The notes beneath the pieces are model-generated. The model saw only the letters and a list, made by a program, of their open reading frames with translations, did not search any database and was not told the DNA's origin. From the NCBI GenBank assembly GCA_026394195.1, contig JAPKYS010000023.1, forward strand, positions 186,001 through 250,000: 64,000 nucleotides of DNA, given 5' to 3'. The translations under genes and the position numbers were made by a program. Position 1 is the stretch's first letter. Each line of letters begins with the position of its first letter. Of the stretch, positions 1 through 8,165 are shown one piece after another. Source of the stretch: a bacterium (GTDB lineage Bacteria > Electryoneota > B3-LCP).

Positions 1-1287
1 GGACTGGTAATCGATTTCTGCTTCCGCGCATATGCTCAGCTCATGGGGGTACTGTCGAGGGATTCTTTTCAGGTAGGATTCTGCCCGGTCGGGCAGACCT
101 CGCTGCATGAGCAAGCGCGCTGATTCCAGCATGGATCTGGCGCCCAGATTGGTTTCCAGAGGAAAATCCAGCCGCACCTTTTCAAACGCCATTAACTTGG
201 CCAGAAATTCCTGTTCTGACAGCGGTATGCCGGTAATCTCTGATTCCCAACCGATCGATTGTGCAAAGTTCATCGCCAATTCAGCGGATTTGGCATGAGG
301 AATGGGTCCATCTGCCGGCAGACGCCACAAATCGGGGTTACCACGACGGTCGCCGCTGTAATAGAGAAATCCATTTTTTGCCCAGTACGGGTAACTTTCG
401 CTGGCATCGCCGATAGATATGGGTCTGAATGAGTAATATGACGTGTCCACCCGGTCAAAACGAAAGAGCGCTTGCGGATCGCTGATAGTCAATAATCCAT
501 CATGGTCGCTGTCGCGATTCACCAGCGCTGCTACGAAAGAAGACCCACTGGGAGACCAACATATTGCTGCAGCCGGGAAAGATCCGCTATAAATCGTTTC
601 GATTTTTACATCGATCGCCTTGAAGCTGCCGACGTCCACCTTGCAAACGTCTCCACCATAGCCTTCATCGCCAACTTTGATGCATAGAATTTGATCATTA
701 ACCGGTGAAAAACGGGGTTGCACATAGCCGGGTGTCGTCAGTTCCGTTTTGGATTTGTTGGACTTTCGCAGCAAAACGATTCGAGCATTGGGGCTTCGAT
801 CCTCTTGGTAAACGACGTATTTGCCATTTTGAGAGTAGCTTGGGCAAGACTGTTCGCCAAGTCCGTCGATTATAACTTTTGGAGTCGATGCTTGTGGAGT
901 TATGCCATTTAATGCCACCTTCATCTCGAAAATGTCACCTTCGGGATCGTCCCTTGTGGAAACAAAACTGATCCTATCCCCCTTTGGTGACCAAACCGGA
1001 TCGTAGTCATCTGCCGGGTGTGTGGTCAGGGCAGTGGGAACGCCACCTCCGGCGGGTCGAACCCAGATATCATAGTTGCCAACGCGTGATGAACTATAGA
1101 GGAGCCAGCGGCCGTCGGGGGAGAGTGAAGGATCGATTTCGGAACTGAGATCGGTGGTGAGAATCTGAGGCAGCGTGAGGGATAATGTCGTGGTGTCCCT
1201 TGCTGCGTCTTCTGCGCACCAGGCTCGGTAGCAGAAAAGTAGACCTATGAAAATAAAAAGCAGTGGAAATTTGTGTGGGCGATTCAT
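1..1287 (-). CDS. TolB-like beta-propeller (PD40/WD40) exported protein, 3' end missing
   Basis: The minus-strand frame opens at an ATG at 1287 and stays open to base 1, so the C-terminus lies outside the window. The first ~25 residues are a signal peptide (MNRPHKFPLLFIFIG then LLFCYRAWCA). Repeated TolB-type propeller blades follow: SPDGRWLLYSSSRVGNYDIW, then WSPKGDRISFVSTRDD, CPSYSQNGKYVVYQEDR and YPYWAKNGFLYYSGDRRG. The last ~60 visible residues become helical and TPR-like (SMLESARLLMQRGLPDRAES). Propellers of this kind act as periplasmic or surface binding scaffolds; no catalytic motif is visible. It starts 6 bp after the DUF1318 lipoprotein gene and probably shares the folD transcript. 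The fold is secure, the ligand unknown. Confidence 0.8.
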   Translation of the reverse strand, partial: MNRPHKFPLLFIFIGLLFCYRAWCAEDAARDTTTLSLTLPQILTTDLSSEIDPSLSPDGRWLLYSSSRVGNYDIWVRPAGGGVPTALTTHPADDYDPVWSPKGDRISFVSTRDDPEGDIFEMKVALNGITPQASTPKVIIDGLGEQSCPSYSQNGKYVVYQEDRSPNARIVLLRKSNKSKTELTTPGYVQPRFSPVNDQILCIKVGDEGYGGDVCKVDVGSFKAIDVKIETIYSGSFPAAAICWSPSGSSFVAALVNRDSDHDGLLTISDPQALFRFDRVDTSYYSFRPISIGDASESYPYWAKNGFLYYSGDRRGNPDLWRLPADGPIPHAKSAELAMNFAQSIGWESEITGIPLSEQEFLAKLMAFEKVRLDFPLETNLGARSMLESARLLMQRGLPDRAESYLKRIPRQYPHELSICAEAEIDYQS

Positions 1288-1293
1288 GCTGTT

Positions 1294-1845
1294 TTACTTT
1301 TTTACCCATTGACCATCCGCCTGCTGAATCCAGGTTCCCGATGGTGAAGATTCCTGGTTCATCTGAGCGAAGACTCTTTGCACTTCGGTGCTATCTAAGG
1401 GATTGACCGCCATGTTGATCTCCACAACCCGCCCCATGATGATGCGGCGATCGTTGTTTTCATCTGCAACGACCCGATCCACCAGGCTGCGATATTGCGG
1501 ATCCTGATTGTACTTCTCTGTTGGGCGGATCGTAAGTTTACCGGCGGTGTTTTCGCCTACGCTGCCCTCCTGCTTGAAATCCGCAACGTCATCCGCATTG
1601 TATTTGCGATCGGCAAAGGCTAACAACGCTTTTTTCTTGCTCTCGGGAATGACCACGTCAGTTTCATCACTGGAACGGACGGAGGTTATCATCCAGGCAT
1701 CTTCTTCGATGGTGCGATAAGAACCCAGAATTTGTTTTTCCAACGCGGTTCTTTCGCTGGTGAACGAAACTTCCGGTGTCTTGATCGTGCACCCGGAAAG
1801 AATCAGGGTTACAGCGGCTATGGCTGTCAATCGAATTAACTTCAT
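1294..1845 (-). CDS. DUF1318 (YdbL-like) lipoprotein
   Basis: A 183-residue protein with a clear lipoprotein signal: MKLIRLTAIAAVTLILSGC, with lipobox LSGC and the acylated cysteine at residue 19. The body resembles the DUF1318/YdbL family, including the stretch NNDRRIIMGRVVEINMA, which matches the family's conserved 'R..IMGRVV..N' neighbourhood. In enterobacteria YdbL sits with YnbE and YdbH, which act in outer-membrane lipid homeostasis. Here the neighbours are folD (4-base overlap) and a TolB-like propeller protein, so a similar envelope role is only a guess. Family assignment is fairly confident; function is open. Confidence 0.7.
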   Translation of the reverse strand: MKLIRLTAIAAVTLILSGCTIKTPEVSFTSERTALEKQILGSYRTIEEDAWMITSVRSSDETDVVIPESKKKALLAFADRKYNADDVADFKQEGSVGENTAGKLTIRPTEKYNQDPQYRSLVDRVVADENNDRRIIMGRVVEINMAVNPLDSTEVQRVFAQMNQESSPSGTWIQQADGQWVKK

Positions 1846-2741
1846 AAGGAGACTCCTGCTTTTCGTTCTGCGGCTCGGAGCGTATTTCGCAGCAAAATGG
1901 CGATGGTCATGGGACCCACACCGCCGGGGACTGGAGTAATCAACCTTGCCACCTGGCTAGCCGATGCAAAATGAACGTCTCCGACCAAAATACTTTCTTT
2001 TCCTGCCATTACGGATGGAGCAGGAATTCGGTTCGTTCCTACGTCGATCACGACGCAGCCGGGTTTAAGCATCTCACCGGTAATCATCTCCGGTTTCCCC
2101 ATCGCTGCGATGACAATGTCGGCTGTCTTAAGGTATTGTTGCAGATCAGTGGTTTTTGAATGACACATGGTAACGGTGGCGTTGCCGCCCCGCCCCTTGC
2201 GGGATAACAAAGTCGCCAGTGGACGTCCTACAATGGAGCTCCGCCCGAGTATAACGGCGTGTTTACCGGCTGGTTCAACCCCGCTGCGCAGAAGGAGCTC
2301 GATGATACCCGCCGGTGTACAAGGAGCAAATGCTTCCGTGCCCAGATGCAGCCGACCCACGTTCATCGGATGAAAGCAATCCACGTCCTTTTCAGGACTC
2401 ACCGCCTCGATGACTCTGCTCTCGTCAAGGGGTTGCGGCAGCGGTAGTTGCACCAGAAAACCATGGATGGAGTCGTCCTGATTGAACCGGTCTACCCAAG
2501 TCAGCAGCTCTTCGATAGATGTATTAGCAGACAACTCCTTAGTGATGGAATGAAATCCTACGGCGGCGCAGGCTTTTCCCTTCATCCGTACATAAGTGCG
2601 CGAAGCTGGATCATCGCCAACGATGATAAATCCCAATCCCGGCCGGATGTTGTGTGTCTTTAACAGTCGAGCTGTAGCTTCTGAGATTTCGCTTTTAATC
2701 TGCTCGGCGATGGCTTTGCCGTCGATAATTTTTGCAGGCAT
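1842..2741 (-). CDS. folD: Bifunctional methylenetetrahydrofolate dehydrogenase/cyclohydrolase FolD
   Basis: A 299-residue cytosolic enzyme that interconverts 5,10-methylene-THF, 5,10-methenyl-THF and 10-formyl-THF, supplying one-carbon units for purine and formyl-Met synthesis. Visible family marks are the substrate-site segment with the catalytic lysine (YVRMKGKACAAVG, K near 55), the QLPLP motif, DVDCFHPMNVGRL, the nucleotide-binding GRSSIVGRPLATLL and the C-terminal PVPGGVGPMTIAILL. Length is normal for the family. It is the first gene of a minus-strand operon, 4 bases overlapping the DUF1318 lipoprotein gene, and is preceded by a near-consensus promoter at 2836-2864. Confidence 0.97.
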   Translation of the reverse strand: MPAKIIDGKAIAEQIKSEISEATARLLKTHNIRPGLGFIIVGDDPASRTYVRMKGKACAAVGFHSITKELSANTSIEELLTWVDRFNQDDSIHGFLVQLPLPQPLDESRVIEAVSPEKDVDCFHPMNVGRLHLGTEAFAPCTPAGIIELLLRSGVEPAGKHAVILGRSSIVGRPLATLLSRKGRGGNATVTMCHSKTTDLQQYLKTADIVIAAMGKPEMITGEMLKPGCVVIDVGTNRIPAPSVMAGKESILVGDVHFASASQVARLITPVPGGVGPMTIAILLRNTLRAAERKAGVSL

Positions 2742-2835
2742 GGGCTTGTTTCAAGTTGATGATCAGGTCTTGCAGTATTTTGTGGGTGAATTTAGTACGA
2801 ATCGATTCAGTTCAGTCATATCTCCAATCACCGAT

Positions 2836-2864
2836 AATATACAACTCTGGAATTCCAATGTCAA
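2836..2864 (-). promoter_or_regulatory. Sigma-70-type promoter of the folD operon
   Basis: Read on the minus strand: TTGACA (2864-2859), exactly 17 bp, TATATT (2841-2836). The predicted start of transcription is near 2829, about 90 bases before the folD ATG. The match to consensus is 11 of 12. Confidence 0.75.
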
Positions 2865-2950
2865 GCATGTTCTCCTCCACCTCAGCGATTAGAAACGAAT
2901 TTTCCCAAAAGCCTCGATGGCGGCTTACGTCATCTATTACGCCGAATGAC

Positions 2951-2979
2951 TTGCTTTTACCGCAATCCATGATTAAATT
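2951..2979 (+). promoter_or_regulatory. Possible promoter of the helicase-exonuclease gene
   Basis: TTGCTT (2951-2956), 17 bp, TAAATT (2974-2979). It would start transcription near 2986, leaving a leader of under 20 bases before the ATG at 3004; no good ribosome binding site is visible there. The same hexamer types recur in front of other genes in this window. Confidence 0.45.
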
Positions 2980-3003
2980 AGAAATGTAAACTCAGCGCAT
3001 ATC

Positions 3004-5913
3004 ATGAAGAATCTGATCGTCCGATTAACCTCGCCGGAACTCCTCCGAGGAGCTGTTTCCTATCAGCGCTATCAACCTTCTCGACCGGCAATCTACGCCA
3101 ACCAATCGGGTGAATTACGACTTGAAATTGAAGGAGCTCTGAGCAAGATTGGAGTGAGTGATCTATATTGCCATCAGAGTGAAGCCATCCGGTTCTTTGA
3201 GAATGGCGCTAATCCATTGCTCGTCACCCCGACCTCTTCAGGGAAAAGTCTGGTTTACCAACTCGCCATCTTAGAAGCGCTCTTCAACGATCCTGAAGCC
3301 AGGATACTGCTGCTGTTCCCGTTGAAAGCTCTGGAGCAGGATCAATTTCAGCGGCTGCAGGAATTGATCAAGCTTTGCGGATTGGATGAGCAACGTCAGG
3401 TGGCCATATTGGATGGGGACACACCCGCGGACGTTCGGGAGAAACTGCGAGCGCACCCACCCAACCTGATCTTGACCAATCCTGATATGCTGCACTACAG
3501 CATCCTGGCGAATCATCGAAGCTGGTCGGCGTTCTTTCGGAATCTGCGCTTCATCGTCATCGATGAACTGCATATCTACCGGGGGATTTTCGGTTCGCAC
3601 GTTCTGCAGGTCCTGAGGCGTCTCTCCAGGATCAGTCGGTTTTACGGATCATCACCCCGCTGGATCGCCGGTTCTGCTACCATCGGTAATCCTCTGGAAT
3701 TAGCGCAGCTGCTGACGGGTGAATCCTTCAAACTCGTAGAACGCAGCGGCGCGCCGGCTTCGGGAAGGCACTTTTTATTTCTCAATCCAGTCGAGAGCGC
3801 CTATTCACTCACTGCACGCTTGATCCCCGAAATCATCCGGATGGGCTATAAGAATATCACTTTTACCAAATCCCGCCGCGCCACTGAGTTGTTACACCGC
3901 TGGATCATGGGATCCAACCCGGAGCTCAAGCAGAAATTGAGCAGCTATCGGGCCGGATTTCTGCCGGAAGAACGGCGGCAGATCGAGCAGCGTCTGTTGA
4001 ATAACCAACTTTCGGCGGTGATCAGCACCAGCGCTCTGGAATTAGGTATGGACATCGGTGGTATCGATGTTTGTCTGGTCATGGGCTATCCCGGTACGAT
4101 TTCCGCCCTGATGCAGCGCGCCGGCCGAGCCGGTCGTCGTGATCGAGAGTCCTTGATTATTCTGGTTGCAGGTGAAGACGCTCTGGATCAGTATTTCATG
4201 CGCCACCCCGAAGAGCTTTTCCTGCGCCCCAGTGAAGCGGCGATTGTTGATGATACCAATGCAGAGATCACCCGATCGCATCTGCTCTGTGCCGCCGCAG
4301 AAATCCCCCTCGCAGACAAAGAACCTTACCTCGACGCGGAGCGCCGTCGCCAGATTGATCCTCTGGTACAGGAGAAGAAATTAATCTGCGGGGCGGGGGG
4401 GAGGCGGTGGTTTCCTGCTGCTGGAAAACCACACTACAAAATAAATATTCGTTCAATTGGAAGCAATTACTCCATCCATGACGAAACGACTGGAAAGCAG
4501 ATCGGAGACATCGGCCAGAGCCGACTCTGGAGTGAGTGCCATCCACAGGCAATTTATCTTCACCAGGCGAGACAGTACCTGGTGGTGAGGCACGATGATG
4601 CTGCCCGCACCGTTTTTGTACGCCCGGAGGAACTGGACTATTATACGCAGCCTCTCGGTGAAAAAGAAACCGAAATTCTCTCTCGGCAACGGGAATTCAA
4701 TCTGGGGATCGGACGCGCTGTTGAAGGTGAATTAAAAGTGACCGAGTGGGTTACAGGTTATCAGAAACGCAGGCTCTTCACAGGTCAGTTGATCTCGACT
4801 CACGAATTGGAAGGTCCCCCGCAAATATTGAATACCCGGGGGTTTTGGATAGAGATGAATACTGAATTGCAGGAAATTGTTGAATCGGAAAGATGCCATT
4901 ATATGGGAAGTCTTCATGCCTGCGAACACTCTCTCATCTCCATCTTTCCCCTGGAGGTAATGTGCGACCGCGGGGACATCGGCGGTATCTCCTTCACCCA
5001 TCACCCTCAAGTTGGCGGCGCGGCCGTATTTGTGTATGACGCCTATCCCGGTGGTCTTGGAATCACACACCGCGCCTATGACAAGCTGCTGAGAATGTTG
5101 GAACGCACCCTAAGTTTGGTACGGGAGTGCCCCTGTGAGGATGGATGCCCCTCCTGTGTTCACTCGCCTCGCTGTGGAGCCGGAAATCGGCCATTGGATA
5201 AGAAAGGAGCCATTCTGGTCCTGCAGAAATTGCTGGAGGATTATGAAGAAACCACTTCGCTTGAATCAATAACTGCTGCTCCCACCCATACCGATAAAAA
5301 CGTCGAATTGGCAGCGCGCCCAGAGCAGTCGGTCACCATCTCACGGCAAGTGCCAGATGCTCTGAGAGGCAAGAAAATACTTGCTTTCGATCTGGAAACT
5401 CAACGCGGACCTGACGAAGTGGGAGGCTGGGGCAACAGTCATTTGATGGGCCTCAGCATCGGAGTACTCCAGGATTTGAATACTCTCGAATATCAATCCT
5501 TCAGAGAAAATGATGTTGATGACTTGATTGAAAGATTGGTTTCCGCTGATTTGATCGTAGGTTTTAATTGCCTGAGGTTTGATTTCAACGTTCTGGCGGG
5601 TTATTCGGGACGCGATTTTTCCGAGCTGAAAGTCATCGATCTGCTGGAGGTGACGCTGAAAGCCTCCGGTCAGCGGCGCAGCCTGGATGCGCTGGCTGAG
5701 TTGAACCTGCAAACTAAAAAATCTGGAACCGGCTTGCAAGCATTGAAGTTGTATAGAGAAGAGAGGTGGCAGGAGCTTGAGGCTTATTGTCGCAAGGACG
5801 TGGAGATAACCGCCGATCTCTTTTTCTTGATCCTGCAGTCGGGGTCTCTTCTGATTCCTAAAAAAGACGCGCCTCCGGAACGTATTCCCATCACGCTAAT
5901 ACTGTCACTTTGA
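3004..5913 (+). CDS. MrfA-type DEAH helicase fused to an MrfB-type DEDD exonuclease
   Basis: A 969-residue polypeptide. The N-terminal half is a superfamily 2 helicase: Walker A TPTSSGKS near residue 75, Walker B DELH near 187, the C-terminal motor motif MQRAGRAGRR near 369. A DUF1998-like region follows with a four-cysteine cluster (CPCEDGCPSCVHSPRCGAG, ~708-727), as in B. subtilis MrfA/YprA. The last ~180 residues form an RNase H-fold 3'-5' exonuclease: FDLET near 795, GFNCLRFDFNVL near 855 and YCRKDVEIT near 927 supply the acidic residues. In B. subtilis MrfA and MrfB (YprB) are separate proteins of a mitomycin-lesion excision pathway; here they appear as one chain. Activity on damaged DNA is inferred from the family. 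A rho-independent terminator follows at 6005-6035. Confidence 0.88.
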   Translation: MKNLIVRLTSPELLRGAVSYQRYQPSRPAIYANQSGELRLEIEGALSKIGVSDLYCHQSEAIRFFENGANPLLVTPTSSGKSLVYQLAILEALFNDPEARILLLFPLKALEQDQFQRLQELIKLCGLDEQRQVAILDGDTPADVREKLRAHPPNLILTNPDMLHYSILANHRSWSAFFRNLRFIVIDELHIYRGIFGSHVLQVLRRLSRISRFYGSSPRWIAGSATIGNPLELAQLLTGESFKLVERSGAPASGRHFLFLNPVESAYSLTARLIPEIIRMGYKNITFTKSRRATELLHRWIMGSNPELKQKLSSYRAGFLPEERRQIEQRLLNNQLSAVISTSALELGMDIGGIDVCLVMGYPGTISALMQRAGRAGRRDRESLIILVAGEDALDQYFMRHPEELFLRPSEAAIVDDTNAEITRSHLLCAAAEIPLADKEPYLDAERRRQIDPLVQEKKLICGAGGRRWFPAAGKPHYKINIRSIGSNYSIHDETTGKQIGDIGQSRLWSECHPQAIYLHQARQYLVVRHDDAARTVFVRPEELDYYTQPLGEKETEILSRQREFNLGIGRAVEGELKVTEWVTGYQKRRLFTGQLISTHELEGPPQILNTRGFWIEMNTELQEIVESERCHYMGSLHACEHSLISIFPLEVMCDRGDIGGISFTHHPQVGGAAVFVYDAYPGGLGITHRAYDKLLRMLERTLSLVRECPCEDGCPSCVHSPRCGAGNRPLDKKGAILVLQKLLEDYEETTSLESITAAPTHTDKNVELAARPEQSVTISRQVPDALRGKKILAFDLETQRGPDEVGGWGNSHLMGLSIGVLQDLNTLEYQSFRENDVDDLIERLVSADLIVGFNCLRFDFNVLAGYSGRDFSELKVIDLLEVTLKASGQRRSLDALAELNLQTKKSGTGLQALKLYREERWQELEAYCRKDVEITADLFFLILQSGSLLIPKKDAPPERIPITLILSL

Positions 5914-5956
5914 GTCAACTTAAGTAAGGGACAATTTTAGTTTTACATAATATTTC

Positions 5957-5985
5957 TTGCTTTCATGCTTTTAATATATTATATT
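5957..5985 (+). promoter_or_regulatory. Probable promoter of the carboxylase-mutase operon
   Basis: TTGCTT (5957-5962), 17 bp, TATATT (5980-5985) in an AT-rich gap. The start would be near 5992, upstream of the hairpin terminator at 6005-6035. Transcripts from here must read through that terminator to reach the gene at 6073. Confidence 0.5.
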
Positions 5986-6004
5986 TGGCGAAATCTGATA
6001 AAGT

Positions 6005-6035
6005 CCGTCCCGGTAGTCCGGGACGGCTGTTTTTT
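6005..6035 (+). terminator. Intrinsic terminator or attenuator before the carboxylase operon
   Basis: A perfect 9-bp stem CCGTCCCGG / CCGGGACGG with a 4-base loop, followed by CTGTTTTTT. It ends the helicase-exonuclease transcript. Because it also lies between the best promoter (5957-5985) and the gene at 6073, it may act as a leader attenuator. Confidence 0.85.
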
Positions 6036-6072
6036 CCAGACTGTCCCAAACACGCTTCGGTAGAACTGGATC

Positions 6073-7578
6073 ATGTCCCTTTTTAAGCGTATTCTGATTG
6101 CAAATCGCGGTGAAATAGCGGTGCGAATCATGCGCGCCGCCGCTGAAATGAACATCGAGACGGTGGCAATTTACTCCGATGCCGACCGTTTGGCGCTGCA
6201 CACCCGTCTGGCGGATTATGCGTACCGTGTCGGTCCACCTCCTGCGGTGGAAAGCTATCTGAATATCGACCGGATTCTCGAAGTGGCTCGACAATCCGGG
6301 GCGGAAGCCATTCACCCCGGGTACGGATTTTTAGCCGAAAATGCCGATTTTGCCGAGCGCGTTGCCGCGGCAGGATTCGTTTTTATTGGGCCTGGACCGC
6401 GAGCCATCCGGGATATGGGCTTGAAAACCCGCGCCCGCCAAATCATGAAAAAGGCAGGCGTCCCTGTAACCCCTGGAACAGAATCTGCTGTCCAATCAAA
6501 AACAGCGGCAAACAAGGTTGCAGATGAAATAGGTTATCCAGTACTGATTAAGGCGGCGTCGGGCGGTGGCGGAAAGGGAATGCGGCTGGTGGAAAAGCCC
6601 GAAGATCTGCCTAAAGCCATGGATGCCGCTGCTCGTGAAGCTGCATCGGCTTTCGGTGATCCCCAGATCTACATCGAAAAGTACCTGGAATCTCCGAGAC
6701 ATATCGAGGTTCAAATCCTGGCTGATCATTTCGGCAATACTATCTATTTGAATGAACGCGAATGCTCCATTCAACGCCGCCATCAGAAAGTCATCGAGGA
6801 AGCGCCATCACCGATCATCACGGCAACGCTCAGAAAAAAGCTGGGTGAAGCAGCCGTTGCAGCCGCACAAGCCTGCGGATATCGTAATGCCGGAACGATT
6901 GAATTTCTATTCGATAAAAACCTGAACTTCTATTTCATGGAGATGAATACCCGACTGCAGGTCGAGCATCCCGTGACCGAAATGACCACCGGGATTGACC
7001 TGGTAAAAGAGCAGATTCGCATCGCCGCCGGCGAGAAACTTAAGATCAAACAGGAAGACGTTAAGATTTCGGGTCATGCCATGGAATGCCGTATTTACGC
7101 TGAAGACCCGCTTAATAATTTTTATCCGTCGGTAGGACAGATTCGTTACCTGAATCCACCGGCAGGTCCGGGAATCCGGATAGATTCAGGCGTCTATGAA
7201 TTAGGTGAGGTCAACGTTTATTATGATCCGATGATCTCCAAACTGGTAGCCTGGGGTAACGACCGTTCTGAGGCCATTAACCGCATGCGCCGCGCGTTGC
7301 GTGAGTACCATATTACTGGCGTGCGTTCGAACATCCCCTTCTGCTTGCTGGTGATGAACCACCCTGCATTTGTATCAGGGCAATTCGATACGCACTTTAT
7401 TACCGATCATTTCCGCAGTGAAGATTTGGCGCGCGGACCAAAGGAATTGAAGAAAGTTGCTGCAATTGCAGCGGTCCTGGCTGCTAAATGTCAAGTCAAC
7501 CCATCGGCTCCATCCGAGAATGGTCATTATGAGATTTCACCGTGGCTGACGGCAGGACGCCAATCCAGTCTGCGCTGA
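6073..7578 (+). CDS. Biotin carboxylase subunit of an acyl-CoA carboxylase (propionyl-CoA carboxylase-like)
   Basis: A 501-residue ATP-grasp enzyme that carboxylates biotin on its carrier protein using ATP and bicarbonate. Marks: N-terminal FKRILIANRGEIAVRIMRAA, PGYGFLAENADFA, the glycine-rich ATP loop KAASGGGGKGMRLV, the EKYLESPRHIEVQ and NERECSIQRRHQKVIEEAPS segments, and the catalytic EMNTRLQVEHPVTE. It is ~50 residues longer than the stand-alone fatty-acid enzyme AccC. The extra C-terminal tail, together with the separate carrier gene 29 bp downstream, matches a propionyl-CoA carboxylase alpha chain split in two. Methylmalonyl-CoA mutase lies two genes on, supporting a propionate/methylmalonyl-CoA route. 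The carboxyltransferase subunit is not in the window. Confidence 0.93.
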   Translation: MSLFKRILIANRGEIAVRIMRAAAEMNIETVAIYSDADRLALHTRLADYAYRVGPPPAVESYLNIDRILEVARQSGAEAIHPGYGFLAENADFAERVAAAGFVFIGPGPRAIRDMGLKTRARQIMKKAGVPVTPGTESAVQSKTAANKVADEIGYPVLIKAASGGGGKGMRLVEKPEDLPKAMDAAAREAASAFGDPQIYIEKYLESPRHIEVQILADHFGNTIYLNERECSIQRRHQKVIEEAPSPIITATLRKKLGEAAVAAAQACGYRNAGTIEFLFDKNLNFYFMEMNTRLQVEHPVTEMTTGIDLVKEQIRIAAGEKLKIKQEDVKISGHAMECRIYAEDPLNNFYPSVGQIRYLNPPAGPGIRIDSGVYELGEVNVYYDPMISKLVAWGNDRSEAINRMRRALREYHITGVRSNIPFCLLVMNHPAFVSGQFDTHFITDHFRSEDLARGPKELKKVAAIAAVLAAKCQVNPSAPSENGHYEISPWLTAGRQSSLR

Positions 7579-7607
7579 ATCAATTCGAACCAAGCAATCT
7601 ATAGCAA

Positions 7608-8126
7608 ATGAAGTACTTTACAGAAATCGATGGTGAGCTTTTTGAAGTTGAGCTCCTTGATGACCACAGCCTCTCCGTGAACGGTGAGGTTTTCGATTTC
7701 AATGTCCAGCAGGGGAATCGACCCGAGAATTTTTCTTTGATCCTCGACGGTAGGTCCCATCAAACTTGGATTGAGTCGATCAAACAGCAGAAGAATACCG
7801 CGGCTCCAAGTCTGCGGGTGCATTTGCATGGGTTTGATTACGAGGTGATCTGCGAGGACGAAAGATCACGCCAACTTCGGCAGTTCGCAGCCGTGGAAAG
7901 CAGTCACGATGAGGAGGGATATCTTATCGCTCCCATGCCGGGTCTGGTGCTGCAGATTCTGGTCGAACCCGGGCAGCAGGTTAACAAGGGAGATGGTATT
8001 GTTATTGTCGAAGCCATGAAGATGGAGAACGAGATCCGTGCGCCTCAGGCAGGCGAGATAAAGTCCATCCACGTCAAGCCCAAGCAAACCGTCGAAAAAG
8101 GTGAAATCCTGGTAGTTATCAATTGA
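7608..8126 (+). CDS. Biotin carboxyl carrier protein with N-terminal BT-like domain
   Basis: 172 residues. The C-terminal ~75 form a biotinyl domain with the canonical VEAMKMENEIRAP site; the lysine of AMKM carries biotin. The N-terminal ~95 residues (MKYFTEIDGELFEVELLDD onward) are beta-rich and resemble the BT linker domain that joins carboxylase and carrier parts in propionyl-CoA carboxylase alpha subunits. This gene and the preceding one therefore look like one alpha chain encoded as two. The protein is the substrate of the biotin ligase encoded two genes downstream at 9839. Confidence 0.93.
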   Translation: MKYFTEIDGELFEVELLDDHSLSVNGEVFDFNVQQGNRPENFSLILDGRSHQTWIESIKQQKNTAAPSLRVHLHGFDYEVICEDERSRQLRQFAAVESSHDEEGYLIAPMPGLVLQILVEPGQQVNKGDGIVIVEAMKMENEIRAPQAGEIKSIHVKPKQTVEKGEILVVIN

Positions 8127-8165
8127 TCCTCTAATGAGATTCTCTTTTTAAACCAAACTTGAGTA

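Noticed and set aside
8127..8165. Cobalamin riboswitch before the methylmalonyl-CoA mutase gene
   Set aside because: The gap is only 39 bases; there is no room for the aptamer and no B12-box-like sequence.
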